From NCBI RefSeq assembly GCF_000156335.1, contig NZ_DS999213.1, positions 2,239,049 through 2,303,048 on the forward strand: 64,000 bases of DNA, written 5' to 3'. A model generated the notes under the pieces. That model had not been told where the DNA came from. It saw only the letters and a program-made list of their open reading frames with translations, and ran no database searches. Within the stretch, counting starts at the first letter, position 1. Every line of letters begins with the position of its first letter. The DNA is from Roseobacter sp. GAI101 (lineage in GTDB: Bacteria; Pseudomonadota; Alphaproteobacteria; Rhodobacterales; Rhodobacteraceae). Below are positions 16,114-24,547 of this stretch, one piece after another. A program made the translations under genes and the position numbers.

Positions 16114-17784
16114 CTAGCGCTGCCGTCCCACCTGCCGACAGATCAGAATGACAGGCAGCAACCCCAGTGCAACGATCACCAGACTGGGTACGGCAGCCCC
16201 GTCCAGTCTTTCATCGCTGGCCAGACGGTATGCCTGCACCGCAAGGGTATCATAGTTGAAAGGCCGCATGATCAAGGTCGCGGGAAGTTCCTTCATCACA
16301 TCGACAAAAACGATCAGCAGCGCCGTCAAAAGGCTGGGCGACAAGATCGGCAAATGCACCCGGCGCAGGGTGCCAACCGGCGTTTCGCCCAAGGACCGGG
16401 CTGCCGAATCCATATTGGCGTGCACCATCGCCTGACCGCCCTCGTAGGCCCCAAGCGCCGCCGCGAGGAAACGTACCATATAGGCTGCGACCAGCAGCCA
16501 GATCGACCCCGTTACCAGCAACCCGGTCGAGATGTCGAAGGTACTGCGCATCCATGCGTCCAGCGCATTGTCAAAGGCTGCGAACGGCACCAGCAGCCCC
16601 ACCGCGATCACTCCGCCCGGCACCGCATAGCCAAGCCGCGCCACATAGGCGGCAGCATTCGACAGCGTTCCCGGCCGCAGCCGCTGAAAGAAACCGACAC
16701 AAACCGCCGCCGTCACCGTCAACGCCGCAGCGATCCCCGCAAGCATGGCTGAATTGCGGATAAAGCCAAGATAGCGCGGGCTGAGCAGATCCTGTTCGGA
16801 CCCGATGCCCATGGAAAACAGGATCACGACGGGCAGCACGGCCCCCAACAGCACCGGCAGGCCGCAGGCGACCAGCGCCGCAGCCGCGCGCCAGCCGGTC
16901 AATTGCAGCGGCGGCATGGCGACAGCACGGCGCGAGGGGTCATGGTATTTCGCCTTGCCGCGCTGGACCCGTTCAAGCATGGCCAGCAACAGCGCAAAGC
17001 TGAGCAGGCACAGCGCCAGCTGCGCCGCACCCGCACGGTCGAACAGGGAAAACCAGCTGGTGTAGATGCCTGTCGCAAAGGTCTGGACCCCGAAATATGC
17101 GACAGTACCAAAATCGGCGATCGTCTCCATCACGGCAAGCAGCACGCCCCCTGCGATGGCCGGACGTGCAAGCGGCAAGCTGACCTTGTAGAACGCCACC
17201 CACGCGCTGCTGCCCAAGGCACGCGCGGCCAGGAATGTCGTCGCCGACTGCTGCAGGAACGCGGCACGGGCCAGAAGATAAACATACGGATACAGCACGA
17301 GGATCAGCATCAGGGCGGCCCCGCCCAGCGACCTGATCTCAGGGAACCAATAGTCACGCGGGCCCCATCCCGTCATATCGCGCAAGGTCGCCTGCACAAT
17401 GCCCGGATGATCAAGGACATGGGTATAGGCGTAGGCCAGCACGTAGGCGGGAAAGGCCAGCGGCAGGACCAGCGCGATTTCGAGGATTTTTGCCCCCGGA
17501 AAGCGGGTCATCGTCACCAGCCACGCCGCCCCGACCCCCAGGGCAAACGTGCCCACTGCCACAAAAACCACCAGCAGCAGCGTTGTGCCGGCATAGCCCA
17601 GCAAAACGGTTTCTATCAGATGGCGCACCGTGTCTGTGCCGCCCACAAGGGCCGCCAGCAGCACCGCCAGCATCGGCAAGGCGCAAGCCCCTGCAATGGC
17701 GACGGCAGCCGCAGCCAGCAGGCGCAGCCCGTCACGGGGCCCCTTGACGTCAATTCGGGATGGATTTGTCTGGCGCGAGGTCAT
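16114..17784 (-). CDS. fbpB: Iron(III) ABC transporter permease, two fused membrane domains
   Basis: This is a 556-residue inner-membrane permease with two tandem binding-protein-dependent transport domains, each about 250 residues. It is the FbpB/CysT-W-like arrangement of ferric-iron importers. About twelve hydrophobic helices are visible, with EAA-type loops near residues 210 (RALGSSAWVAFYKVSLP) and 480 (SLGETPVGTLRRVHLP). I start at the ATG at 17782-17784 (MTSRQTNPS). The longer frame would have to translate through the IscR-like box at 17797-17809. It presumably partners the binding protein at 14074. No ATPase gene is present in the window. Confidence 0.92.
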   Translation of the reverse strand: MTSRQTNPSRIDVKGPRDGLRLLAAAAVAIAGACALPMLAVLLAALVGGTDTVRHLIETVLLGYAGTTLLLVVFVAVGTFALGVGAAWLVTMTRFPGAKILEIALVLPLAFPAYVLAYAYTHVLDHPGIVQATLRDMTGWGPRDYWFPEIRSLGGAALMLILVLYPYVYLLARAAFLQQSATTFLAARALGSSAWVAFYKVSLPLARPAIAGGVLLAVMETIADFGTVAYFGVQTFATGIYTSWFSLFDRAGAAQLALCLLSFALLLAMLERVQRGKAKYHDPSRRAVAMPPLQLTGWRAAAALVACGLPVLLGAVLPVVILFSMGIGSEQDLLSPRYLGFIRNSAMLAGIAAALTVTAAVCVGFFQRLRPGTLSNAAAYVARLGYAVPGGVIAVGLLVPFAAFDNALDAWMRSTFDISTGLLVTGSIWLLVAAYMVRFLAAALGAYEGGQAMVHANMDSAARSLGETPVGTLRRVHLPILSPSLLTALLIVFVDVMKELPATLIMRPFNYDTLAVQAYRLASDERLDGAAVPSLVIVALGLLPVILICRQVGRQR

Positions 17785-17796
17785 TTGTTTGGTTTC

Positions 17797-17809
17797 GACT
17801 ATTTTAGTC
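17797..17809. promoter_or_regulatory. IscR-like (Iron-Rhodo) box upstream of the iron permease
   Basis: GACTATTTTAGTC is an exact match to the type-1 IscR core GACTRWWWYAGTC, 13 bases upstream of the permease start. Its core is shared with the box at 13984, upstream of the binding-protein gene. Confidence 0.7.
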
Positions 17810-17864
17810 GGAAATACCAGCGGGGTGCGCAAAATTATCGCTGCATCTGCTGCGACGTCGTGCC

Positions 17865-17897
17865 GCCTTCGGCGAGGATATTTAAGAGCCAGAGAAG
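17865..17897 (+). repeat. Dispersed 33-bp intergenic repeat, copy 1
   Basis: It has the form GCCTTCGGCGAGGATATTT followed by AAGAGCCAGAGAAG. It lies between the start of the iron permease and the end of the CoA-ligase gene. See the finding on the seven-copy family. Confidence 0.85.
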
Positions 17898-17907
17898 GTC
17901 AGGGACG

Positions 17908-19134
17908 TTAGTCGTAGCTGCGTTGATCTTCGATCACGAGGCCGTCCTTGGGCAAGGTTCCGGGATCGGCAAGAACGATTCTCGCCTTGAGTTTGAGAAC
18001 GTCGACCACGGTTTGCGCATAGGCATCGGCGTCGCCGCCGGTGGTTTCGATATGCACGGTCATCACGTCCTGTTCACCAGCGCGGCTCGCCACGACGCGG
18101 GCCTTGGTGATTTCGGTATGATGGGCGACAAGGGCCGCGACCTGTTCGGGGCGCACGAACATCCCCTTGATCTTGGTGGTTTGGTCGGCGCGCCCCATCC
18201 AGCCCTTGATGCGCATGTTGGTGCGTCCGCAGGGCGAGGTGCCGGGCAGGACCGCGCTTAGGTCCCCTGTGGCAAAGCGGATCAGCGGGTAGTCAGGGTT
18301 CAGCGTGGTCACGATCACTTCGCCGACTTCACCGGCGGGGACCGGATTGCCCGTGCCTGGCGTGACGATTTCGACGATGACGCCCTCATCGACGATCATC
18401 CCCTCCATCGCGGGGCTTTCATAGGCGATGTTGCCCAGATCGGCGGTTGCATAGCTTTGCAGGCAGGTGATGCCGCGCGCGGTGTAATAGTCGCGCAGGG
18501 ACGGGAACAGGGCACCGCCGCCGACGGCCGCCTTGGTGATGCCAAGGGTCACGCCCATGTCGTCGGCTTTTTCGAGGATGACTTTGAGGTAGTCTGGTGT
18601 GCCTGCATAGGCTGTGGTGCCGACATCGCGCGCGGCGATGACCTGCAATTCGGTTTGACCGGTGCCTGCGGGCAGCACGGCCGCCCCGACGGCCTGTGCG
18701 CCGGATTCAAAGATCATGCCTGCAGGGGTCAGGTGGTAGCCAAAGCAGTTCTGGACGATATCCCCAGTCCCGATGCCAACCGCATGCAGGAACCGGCCCA
18801 TGCGCCACCAGTCGGGCGCATTTGACGAAGGTTCATAGATTGGGCCGGGGGATTGGAAGATGTGGGTAAAGGCCTGTGCAGGCTTGGTCGTGAAGCCGCC
18901 AAAGGGGGCTGATACCGCCTGCGCCTTGCCCAGTTCGGACTTGCGCAACACCGGCAGTCCGGCAAGTGCGTCGGCGCTGGTGATGGTCGCAGGGTCGACC
19001 CCGTCCAACGATCCCGAATATCCCGGCAACGCCTTTGCGCGCGCTATCTGGGCAGGCAAGGCCTGCGCCAGATCAGCGGCGCGGGCGTCGGCGCTGCGGG
19101 TTTCTTGGTCATGGAAATGGGACATCTGTGCCAT
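17908..19134 (-). CDS. PaaK-like AMP-forming CoA ligase
   Basis: This is a 408-residue member of the phenylacetate-CoA ligase branch of the adenylate-forming superfamily, which activates an acid with ATP and joins it to CoA. Features include the long N-terminal helical region, FQSPGPIYEPSS in place of a classical P-loop, YPLIRFATGDLS and GWMGRADQTTKIKGMFVRP. A C-terminal ferredoxin-like domain follows. I start at the ATG at 19132 (MAQMSHF). It is the last gene of the ABC-transporter operon, 51 bases after the livF-like gene. That suggests the transported compound is activated to a thioester after uptake. An aryl acid is possible. Confidence 0.88.
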   Translation of the reverse strand: MAQMSHFHDQETRSADARAADLAQALPAQIARAKALPGYSGSLDGVDPATITSADALAGLPVLRKSELGKAQAVSAPFGGFTTKPAQAFTHIFQSPGPIYEPSSNAPDWWRMGRFLHAVGIGTGDIVQNCFGYHLTPAGMIFESGAQAVGAAVLPAGTGQTELQVIAARDVGTTAYAGTPDYLKVILEKADDMGVTLGITKAAVGGGALFPSLRDYYTARGITCLQSYATADLGNIAYESPAMEGMIVDEGVIVEIVTPGTGNPVPAGEVGEVIVTTLNPDYPLIRFATGDLSAVLPGTSPCGRTNMRIKGWMGRADQTTKIKGMFVRPEQVAALVAHHTEITKARVVASRAGEQDVMTVHIETTGGDADAYAQTVVDVLKLKARIVLADPGTLPKDGLVIEDQRSYD

Positions 19135-19185
19135 GTTGCTTACTCGCAATTCACGTAAAATTCAGGATCGGTGGCAAGGGTCGGT

Positions 19186-20022
19186 TCAGCTGAGCCAGCG
19201 TTTCCGGCGGCGGTAACTGCGCACGTCGCGGAAGGATTTGCGGCCCTCGTCGGACATGCCAAGATAGAATTCCTTGACGTCCTGGTTTTCGCGCAGATCG
19301 GCGGCGGGACCATCCATCACGACACGACCGGATTCCAGAATGTATCCGTAATGTGCAAACCTCAGCGCCACGTTGGTGTTCTGTTCGGCCAACAGGAAAG
19401 TCACGCCTTCCTGTTCGTTTACCGATTTCACGATCTCGAAAATCTGTTCGACCAGTTGCGGGGCCAGCCCCATGGACGGTTCGTCCAGGAGGATTGTTTC
19501 AGGGCGTGACATCAGCGCGCGGCCAATCGCGCACATCTGTTGTTCCCCGCCCGAAGTATAGCCGGCCTGTGATTTGCGGCGTTCGCGCAGGCGTGGAAAA
19601 TAATCATACACCATCTCAAGATCGCGCGCGATTGCAGCTTTGCCGTCACTGCGGGTATAGGCTCCGGTCAGCAGGTTTTCTTCGATGGTCAGGTGTTCAA
19701 AACAATGCCGGCCCTCCATGACCTGCACGACGCCACGTTTGACCATCTCGGCGGGATCGGATTTGTGCACCGGCTCGTTACGGTACTTGATCGACCCTTT
19801 GGTAACCTCGCCCCGTTCAGAGTGCAGCAGGTTCGAAATCGCCTTAAGCGTCGTCGTCTTGCCCGCGCCATTGCCGCCCAGCAAGGCTGTGATACCGCCC
19901 TTGGGGACCTTCAGGCTCACGCCCTTGAGCACCAGAATGACCGAGTTATAGATCACTTCGATATTGTTGACCTCAAGAAGGGTCTCGACCTGCGCGTCGG
20001 GCGTTGGTGTGGCGTCCAGCAT
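19186..20022 (-). CDS. livF: HAAT-family ABC transporter ATPase (LivF-like)
   Basis: This is one of two cytosolic ATPases of a branched-chain-amino-acid-type importer (278 residues). Walker A GGNGAGKT is at 49-56, the signature is the variant TSGGEQQ, and Walker B is ETILLDEPSMGLAP. Its C-terminal tail (after DVKEFYLG) is basic and longer than in E. coli LivF. The start is uncertain by five codons. I choose the ATG at 20020-20022, which has AAAGAG upstream; an earlier ATG at 20035 lacks a ribosome-binding site. It follows the binding-protein gene by about 75 bases in a seven-gene minus-strand operon. Confidence 0.93.
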   Translation of the reverse strand: MLDATPTPDAQVETLLEVNNIEVIYNSVILVLKGVSLKVPKGGITALLGGNGAGKTTTLKAISNLLHSERGEVTKGSIKYRNEPVHKSDPAEMVKRGVVQVMEGRHCFEHLTIEENLLTGAYTRSDGKAAIARDLEMVYDYFPRLRERRKSQAGYTSGGEQQMCAIGRALMSRPETILLDEPSMGLAPQLVEQIFEIVKSVNEQEGVTFLLAEQNTNVALRFAHYGYILESGRVVMDGPAADLRENQDVKEFYLGMSDEGRKSFRDVRSYRRRKRWLS

Positions 20023-20097
20023 GGGTGTCTCTTTCATAGATGGCGGTTGTCGGGGATGCGGCGACCTGGCCGCCGCATCCCAATTCGAACGGTCCGC

Positions 20098-21384
20098 TTA
20101 GCAGCCTGGCGTGATACCGGATTCAGCAGCAAATGCGGCTGCGTCTTCGGTAACCAACGGGCCAAGGATGTCCTGGTCAGACTGCACATAGTCGGTGATC
20201 AGGCTCCAGCTGTCGGCAGCTGCGTCCCACTGGGACACGGCCACAAAGCCGTTACCGCCATGGTTTTCACAGGATACCTTGAATTCCGGACCAAAGTTCG
20301 GCAGGCCAAGATCGGCCATTTTGGCCTCTGTGATCTCAAGCGCTTCCATACCGTCACGCATTTGCGCAGGCGTCAAAGTGGTCGTGTTGTGCATGCCTTG
20401 CGCTGTTTTCGCAGCTTCGGCCGCCAACATCGCGGCATAAAGACCACGGTTGTACAACGCCGTACCGATCTGGTCGCCTGCACCCGCAGCTTTGCCCGCA
20501 TCGACGACAAACTTCTGGATGTCGTCAAACACCGGGAAATCATCGCCCACGTTGTGGAACGTCAGTGCCTTGTAGCCGTTGGCCGCATCGCCCGCAGGAC
20601 GTACGTCGTTCTCAGAACCGGACCACCAGATGCCGATGAACTGATCCATCGGGTAACGGATGTTCGCCGCTTCCTGAATGGCAACCTGGTTCATGACGCC
20701 CCAACCGTACATGATAACATTGTCCGGCTTTTCACGACGGATTTGGAGCCACTGGGACTTCTGCTCCTGACCGGGGTGGTCGATGGGCAGCAGGCTCAGT
20801 TCAAAACCGTGCTTCTTGCTCAGCTCTTCCAGCGTGCGGATCGGTTCCTTGCCGTAGGCAGAGTTGTGATAGACCAGCGCGATCTTCTTGCCCTCAAGGC
20901 TGCCACCGTTCACGTCCAGCAGGTGCTTGATCGCGACCGATGCGCCATCCCAGTAGTTCGCAGGATAGTTGAAGATGTTCTTGAACACGGAACCGTCTTT
21001 GGCAGAGGTCCGGCCATAACCCATCGAGTGGACAGGGATTCCGTCGGCAGTCGCTTTGGGAATCAGCTGGTAGGTAATGCCCGTGGAAAGCGGTTGATAA
21101 ACCAAAGCGCCTTCGCCCTTGGTGCTTTCGTAGCATTCCACACCTTTTTCGGTGTTATAGCCGGTTTCGCATTCGATCATGCGGATCGCTTCGCCACCGA
21201 TGCCGCCATCGCGTTCATTCAGCAGCGTGAAGTAATCTGCATAGCCATCCGCAAACGGAATGCCGTTGGCGGCGTAGGGGCCGGTGCGGTAGCTTAGTGA
21301 TGGAAAGACAAGCTCTGCCATCGCGGGGCCGGCAGCCAGTGTAACGCCAAGCGCCACTGTGGTCAGTTTCAGTTTCATGTTCAT
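20098..21384 (-). CDS. HAAT-family ABC transporter substrate-binding protein
   Basis: This is a 428-residue periplasmic binding protein (Peripla_BP_6, LivK-like). A clear signal peptide ends GPAMA before ELVFPSLSYRTG. Two Rossmann-like lobes follow, and the protein ends in ITPGC with a Cys that may pair with one near residue 60 or 70. It is longer than amino-acid-binding LivJ/K (about 370), which fits subfamilies that bind aromatic or fatty acids or amides. The ligand cannot be read from sequence. GGGAGG sits 8 bases before the ATG at 21382. It is central to the operon with two permeases, two ATPases and two CoA ligases. Confidence 0.93.
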   Translation of the reverse strand: MNMKLKLTTVALGVTLAAGPAMAELVFPSLSYRTGPYAANGIPFADGYADYFTLLNERDGGIGGEAIRMIECETGYNTEKGVECYESTKGEGALVYQPLSTGITYQLIPKATADGIPVHSMGYGRTSAKDGSVFKNIFNYPANYWDGASVAIKHLLDVNGGSLEGKKIALVYHNSAYGKEPIRTLEELSKKHGFELSLLPIDHPGQEQKSQWLQIRREKPDNVIMYGWGVMNQVAIQEAANIRYPMDQFIGIWWSGSENDVRPAGDAANGYKALTFHNVGDDFPVFDDIQKFVVDAGKAAGAGDQIGTALYNRGLYAAMLAAEAAKTAQGMHNTTTLTPAQMRDGMEALEITEAKMADLGLPNFGPEFKVSCENHGGNGFVAVSQWDAAADSWSLITDYVQSDQDILGPLVTEDAAAFAAESGITPGC

Positions 21385-21475
21385 CGGTGTTTCCTCCCTG
21401 GATATGTCCGATAGTGCCGGGTTTGCCCGGTCGTCTTCTTCGGCGTGGGTCTCCTCCCCCGCCATGTGCCGTCCC

Positions 21476-22552
21476 CTAGTGCGGGAAGGGCCACAATCTC
21501 AGTTTTTCCTTGGCCACGCGCCATAGTTGGGCAAGGCCATGCGGTTCTGCGATCAGGAACACGATAATCAGCCCCCCGACGATCACAAGCTGCAAATGCG
21601 CCACGATATCCGTGGGCCAGCCCAGCCAGTCCACGCCAACGATCTTGAGAACGACCGGCAGCAGCACCAGAAATGCGGCCCCGGCAAAGCTGCCAAAGAT
21701 GGACCCCAGCCCGCCGATGATGATCATGAACAGCACAAGGAACGACTTCTGTATGCCAAAGGCTTCGCCGACTTCGACAGCGCCCAGATAGATCGAAAAG
21801 AACAGCGCGCCCGATATGCCGATAAAGAACGACGATATCGCGAATGCCGTCAGCTTGGCCCGCAAGGGGTTCACGCCGATGATCTCGGCCGCGATATCCA
21901 TGTCCCGGATCGCCATCCATTTGCGTCCCACCGACCCGCGGGTCAGGTTGCGGGCGACATAGGCGCTAAAGATCACGAACATCAGACAGAACAGATAGGT
22001 CGCCCAGGCTTGGGTATTCGCACCTGTGATGTTGACCCCCAAGAACGTGCGCTCCGGCGCGCTGATCTGACCGGAAGCCGAATAGTTGTAGAACCACGGT
22101 ACCCGGTTGAACAGCCACACAAGAAAGAACTGCGCCGCCAGTGTCGCCACCGCCAGATAGAACCCCTTGATCCGCAGTGACGGCAAACCGAACAGCACGC
22201 CAACCGCCGCCGTAATCAGCCCCGCCAGCAACACATGTATCAACATGCTGACATCCGGAAAGCTGGTCATCAGCTTATAGCAGGCATAAGCCCCCACAGC
22301 CATGAAGCCACCGGTGCCAAGGCTGACCTGCCCGCAATAACCCACCAGAATGTTCAACCCGATCGCTGCAATGGCATAGATCAGGAACGGCAGGAAAAGC
22401 GAATTCACCCAATAGTCGTTGATCATAAACGGGATCACGGCAATGGCTACGAACAGCACAAAATAATAGCGGTACCGGTCGAACTTGATCGGAAACGTCT
22501 GGCTGTCTTCTGCATAGGTGGAGCTGAAATCCCCTGATTCACGATAAAGCAT
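21476..22552 (-). CDS. livM: HAAT-family ABC transporter permease (LivM-like)
   Basis: This is a 358-residue inner-membrane permease with about ten hydrophobic helices and the LivM signature region (INILVGYCGQVSLGTGGF-like, near residues 68-85). The EAA-like cytoplasmic loop is around GRKWMAIRDMDIAAEIIGV. The first ~25 residues are polar and cytosolic. It forms the transmembrane channel with the LivH-like subunit. The start is the ATG at 22550-22552 preceded by a GGAATGAGGGG sequence that is repeated in front of the LivG-like gene. Confidence 0.93.
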   Translation of the reverse strand: MLYRESGDFSSTYAEDSQTFPIKFDRYRYYFVLFVAIAVIPFMINDYWVNSLFLPFLIYAIAAIGLNILVGYCGQVSLGTGGFMAVGAYACYKLMTSFPDVSMLIHVLLAGLITAAVGVLFGLPSLRIKGFYLAVATLAAQFFLVWLFNRVPWFYNYSASGQISAPERTFLGVNITGANTQAWATYLFCLMFVIFSAYVARNLTRGSVGRKWMAIRDMDIAAEIIGVNPLRAKLTAFAISSFFIGISGALFFSIYLGAVEVGEAFGIQKSFLVLFMIIIGGLGSIFGSFAGAAFLVLLPVVLKIVGVDWLGWPTDIVAHLQLVIVGGLIIVFLIAEPHGLAQLWRVAKEKLRLWPFPH

Positions 22553-22561
22553 CAGCCGCGC

Positions 22562-22588
22562 CCCTCATTCCAAATGGTAAAAAATCCC
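22562..22588 (-). repeat. Repeated upstream segment, copy in front of the LivM-like gene
   Basis: CCCTCATTCCAAATGGT (plus-strand orientation, 22562-22578), followed by an A-run and ATCC, recurs at 24481-24497. On the coding strand it contains GAATGAGGG, which probably serves as the ribosome-binding site of the gene that follows. Confidence 0.6.
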
Positions 22589-22627
22589 GGGGTTTGGGGC
22601 AGCGCCCCGATCCGACATCGAATTAGG

Positions 22628-23617
22628 CTAAACACGCTCAATGATCTTCTCCCCAAACAAACCCTGCGGACGAAACACGAGGAAAATCAGCGCCAGCATA
22701 TAGGCAAACCAGTTCTCCGTCGCACCACCAAGAAAGGGTGCACCAATCAGGAATTCGAACAGCTTCTCACCCACACCGATGATCAGACCGCCGACAATCG
22801 CACCGGGGATCGACGTAAACCCGCCCAGCATCAACACGGGCAATGCCTTCAACGCGATCAGCGACAGCGAAAACTGCACGCCCGATTTCGTGCCCCACAT
22901 GATGCCGGCCACAAGGGCGACAAACCCCGCCAACGACCACACCAGGATCCAGATAAAGTTCAGCGACACACCGACGGACAACGCCGCCTGATGGTCATCC
23001 GCCACAGCCCGCATTGCGCGGCCTTGCTTGGTATATTGCGCAAACATGACCAACCCGATGACCAGCAGCGCCGCGATGATGCTCGCCACGATATCCAGGT
23101 TGTCGATGAAGAAGCCGTAGCCCAGGGCCTCGAACGTGGTCTCGTCGATCCATGTGTTGATGCCCTGCGGCAGGCCGACATCCATTGATTTGATGTCGGA
23201 CCCCCACATCAGATCACCTACGCCCTCAAGGAAATAGGCAAGACCGATGGTCGCCATGAACAGGATGATCGGCTCTTGCCCCACCAGATGGCGGAACACC
23301 AACCTCTGCACCGCATAGGCCAGGGCGATCATCACCACCATGGTCAGCAAAATCGCCAGAAACGCCGGAACGTTCCACCCGAAGTGATGGACGTCGGTGC
23401 CGAAGACAGCGTTGATCAAGTGGCTGAAGGGTACCTGCCCGTCCATGATCCCCGCCAGGGTCAGCGCGGCAAACAGCGCCATGACCCCTTGCGCATAGTT
23501 GAAAATTCCGGACGCCTTGTAGATCAGAACAAACCCCAACGCGACCAGTGCATAAAGCACCCCCGCCATCAGACCGTTCGCGGTTACCTCAAGGGCAAAG
23601 GCCAGTTGCTCAGGCAT
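22628..23617 (-). CDS. livH: HAAT-family ABC transporter permease (LivH-like)
   Basis: This is a 329-residue inner-membrane permease with about eight hydrophobic helices. LivH features include NGLMAGVLYALVALGFVLIY at the N-terminus and the GRAMRAVADDHQAA cytoplasmic loop that docks to the ATPase. A conserved GGFTSIPGAIVGGLIIGVGE segment lies near the C-terminus. I choose the ATG at 23615-23617 because GGAGG lies 7 bases upstream; a TTG seven codons earlier is part of the leader. It is cotranscribed with the LivG-like gene, 35 bases upstream. Confidence 0.93.
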   Translation of the reverse strand: MPEQLAFALEVTANGLMAGVLYALVALGFVLIYKASGIFNYAQGVMALFAALTLAGIMDGQVPFSHLINAVFGTDVHHFGWNVPAFLAILLTMVVMIALAYAVQRLVFRHLVGQEPIILFMATIGLAYFLEGVGDLMWGSDIKSMDVGLPQGINTWIDETTFEALGYGFFIDNLDIVASIIAALLVIGLVMFAQYTKQGRAMRAVADDHQAALSVGVSLNFIWILVWSLAGFVALVAGIMWGTKSGVQFSLSLIALKALPVLMLGGFTSIPGAIVGGLIIGVGEKLFEFLIGAPFLGGATENWFAYMLALIFLVFRPQGLFGEKIIERV

Positions 23618-23652
23618 ATCAGACCCTCCAGTTCGCAAAGTTTAGGTCAAAA

Positions 23653-24474
23653 TCAGTCATCATGTGCGACCCCCAAATAGGCGTCGATCACGGCTTGGTT
23701 GTTGCGCACCTCATGAGGTGTGCCGTCGCCGATCTTCTTGCCGTAATCCATCACCACCACCCGGTCGCTCAGATCCATCACGACACCCATGTCATGTTCG
23801 ATCAGCGCGATCGTGGTGCCGAATTCGTCATTCACATCCAGAATAAAGCGGCTCATGTCCTCTTTTTCCTCGACGTTCATCCCGGCCATCGGTTCGTCCA
23901 GCAGCAAGATAGACGGCTCCGCCGCCAGCGCCCGCGCCAGTTCAACGCGCTTTTTCAAACCGTAAGAAAGGCGCGACACCGGGGTTTTGCGGATTGCCTG
24001 AATTTCAAGGAAATCGATAATCTTCTCGGCGACTTCGCGGTTCGCGGTCTCTTCCCGCTCGGCCTTGCCTTTCCAGAGCGACTGCCAGAACAGGCCGGTT
24101 TCCATATGGGTCAACCGTCCGGTCATGACGTTGTCCAGAACCGACATGCCCTCAAACAAGGCGATGTTCTGGAACGTCCGCGCGATGCCCTGTTCGGCGA
24201 CCTGAAACGGCTTCATCGGCGCGCGGCGCGCTCCTTTGTACCAGACTTCACCCTCTTGCGGCACGTAAAACCCGCTGATCACGTTCAGCATCGACGACTT
24301 GCCCGCCCCGTTCGGCCCGATGATCGCGCGAATTTCACCCTCGCGAATATCAAACGAGATATCCTTGATTGCTTCCACGCCACCAAACCGCAGGGTGATG
24401 TTTTTCATCTCCATCACGACAGGGCCGATCTGGCGACCATCCGCGGTGATGTATCCGTCCGCCTGATCCTTCAT
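23653..24474 (-). CDS. livG: HAAT-family ABC transporter ATPase (LivG-like)
   Basis: This is the second ATPase (273 residues) of the importer. Walker A GPNGAGKS is at 53-60. The signature is the LivG-type LSYGLKKR rather than LSGGQ. Walker B is SILLLDEPMAGMN, with the H-switch in ALIEHDMGVV. The C-terminal extension typical of LivG (GTPHEVRNNQAVIDAYLG) is present. The ATG at 24472-24474 is preceded by GGAATGAGGG. It pairs with the LivF-like ATPase four genes downstream. Confidence 0.94.
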   Translation of the reverse strand: MKDQADGYITADGRQIGPVVMEMKNITLRFGGVEAIKDISFDIREGEIRAIIGPNGAGKSSMLNVISGFYVPQEGEVWYKGARRAPMKPFQVAEQGIARTFQNIALFEGMSVLDNVMTGRLTHMETGLFWQSLWKGKAEREETANREVAEKIIDFLEIQAIRKTPVSRLSYGLKKRVELARALAAEPSILLLDEPMAGMNVEEKEDMSRFILDVNDEFGTTIALIEHDMGVVMDLSDRVVVMDYGKKIGDGTPHEVRNNQAVIDAYLGVAHDD

Positions 24475-24480
24475 GCGACA

Positions 24481-24508
24481 CCCTCATTCCAAATGGTCTT
24501 AAAATCCA
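24481..24508 (-). repeat. Repeated upstream segment, copy in front of the LivG-like gene
   Basis: This is the second copy of CCCTCATTCCAAATGGT (24481-24497), followed like the first by an A-run and ATCC. See the copy at 22562. Confidence 0.6.
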
Positions 24509-24547
24509 CTGCGCGCGCGCTGCGCCCGAACACTCCGCTCATGATGC

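Noticed and set aside
19693-21297. Long plus-strand frame opposite the transporter binding-protein and ATPase genes
   Set aside because: It crosses two real minus-strand genes and shows no protein family features.
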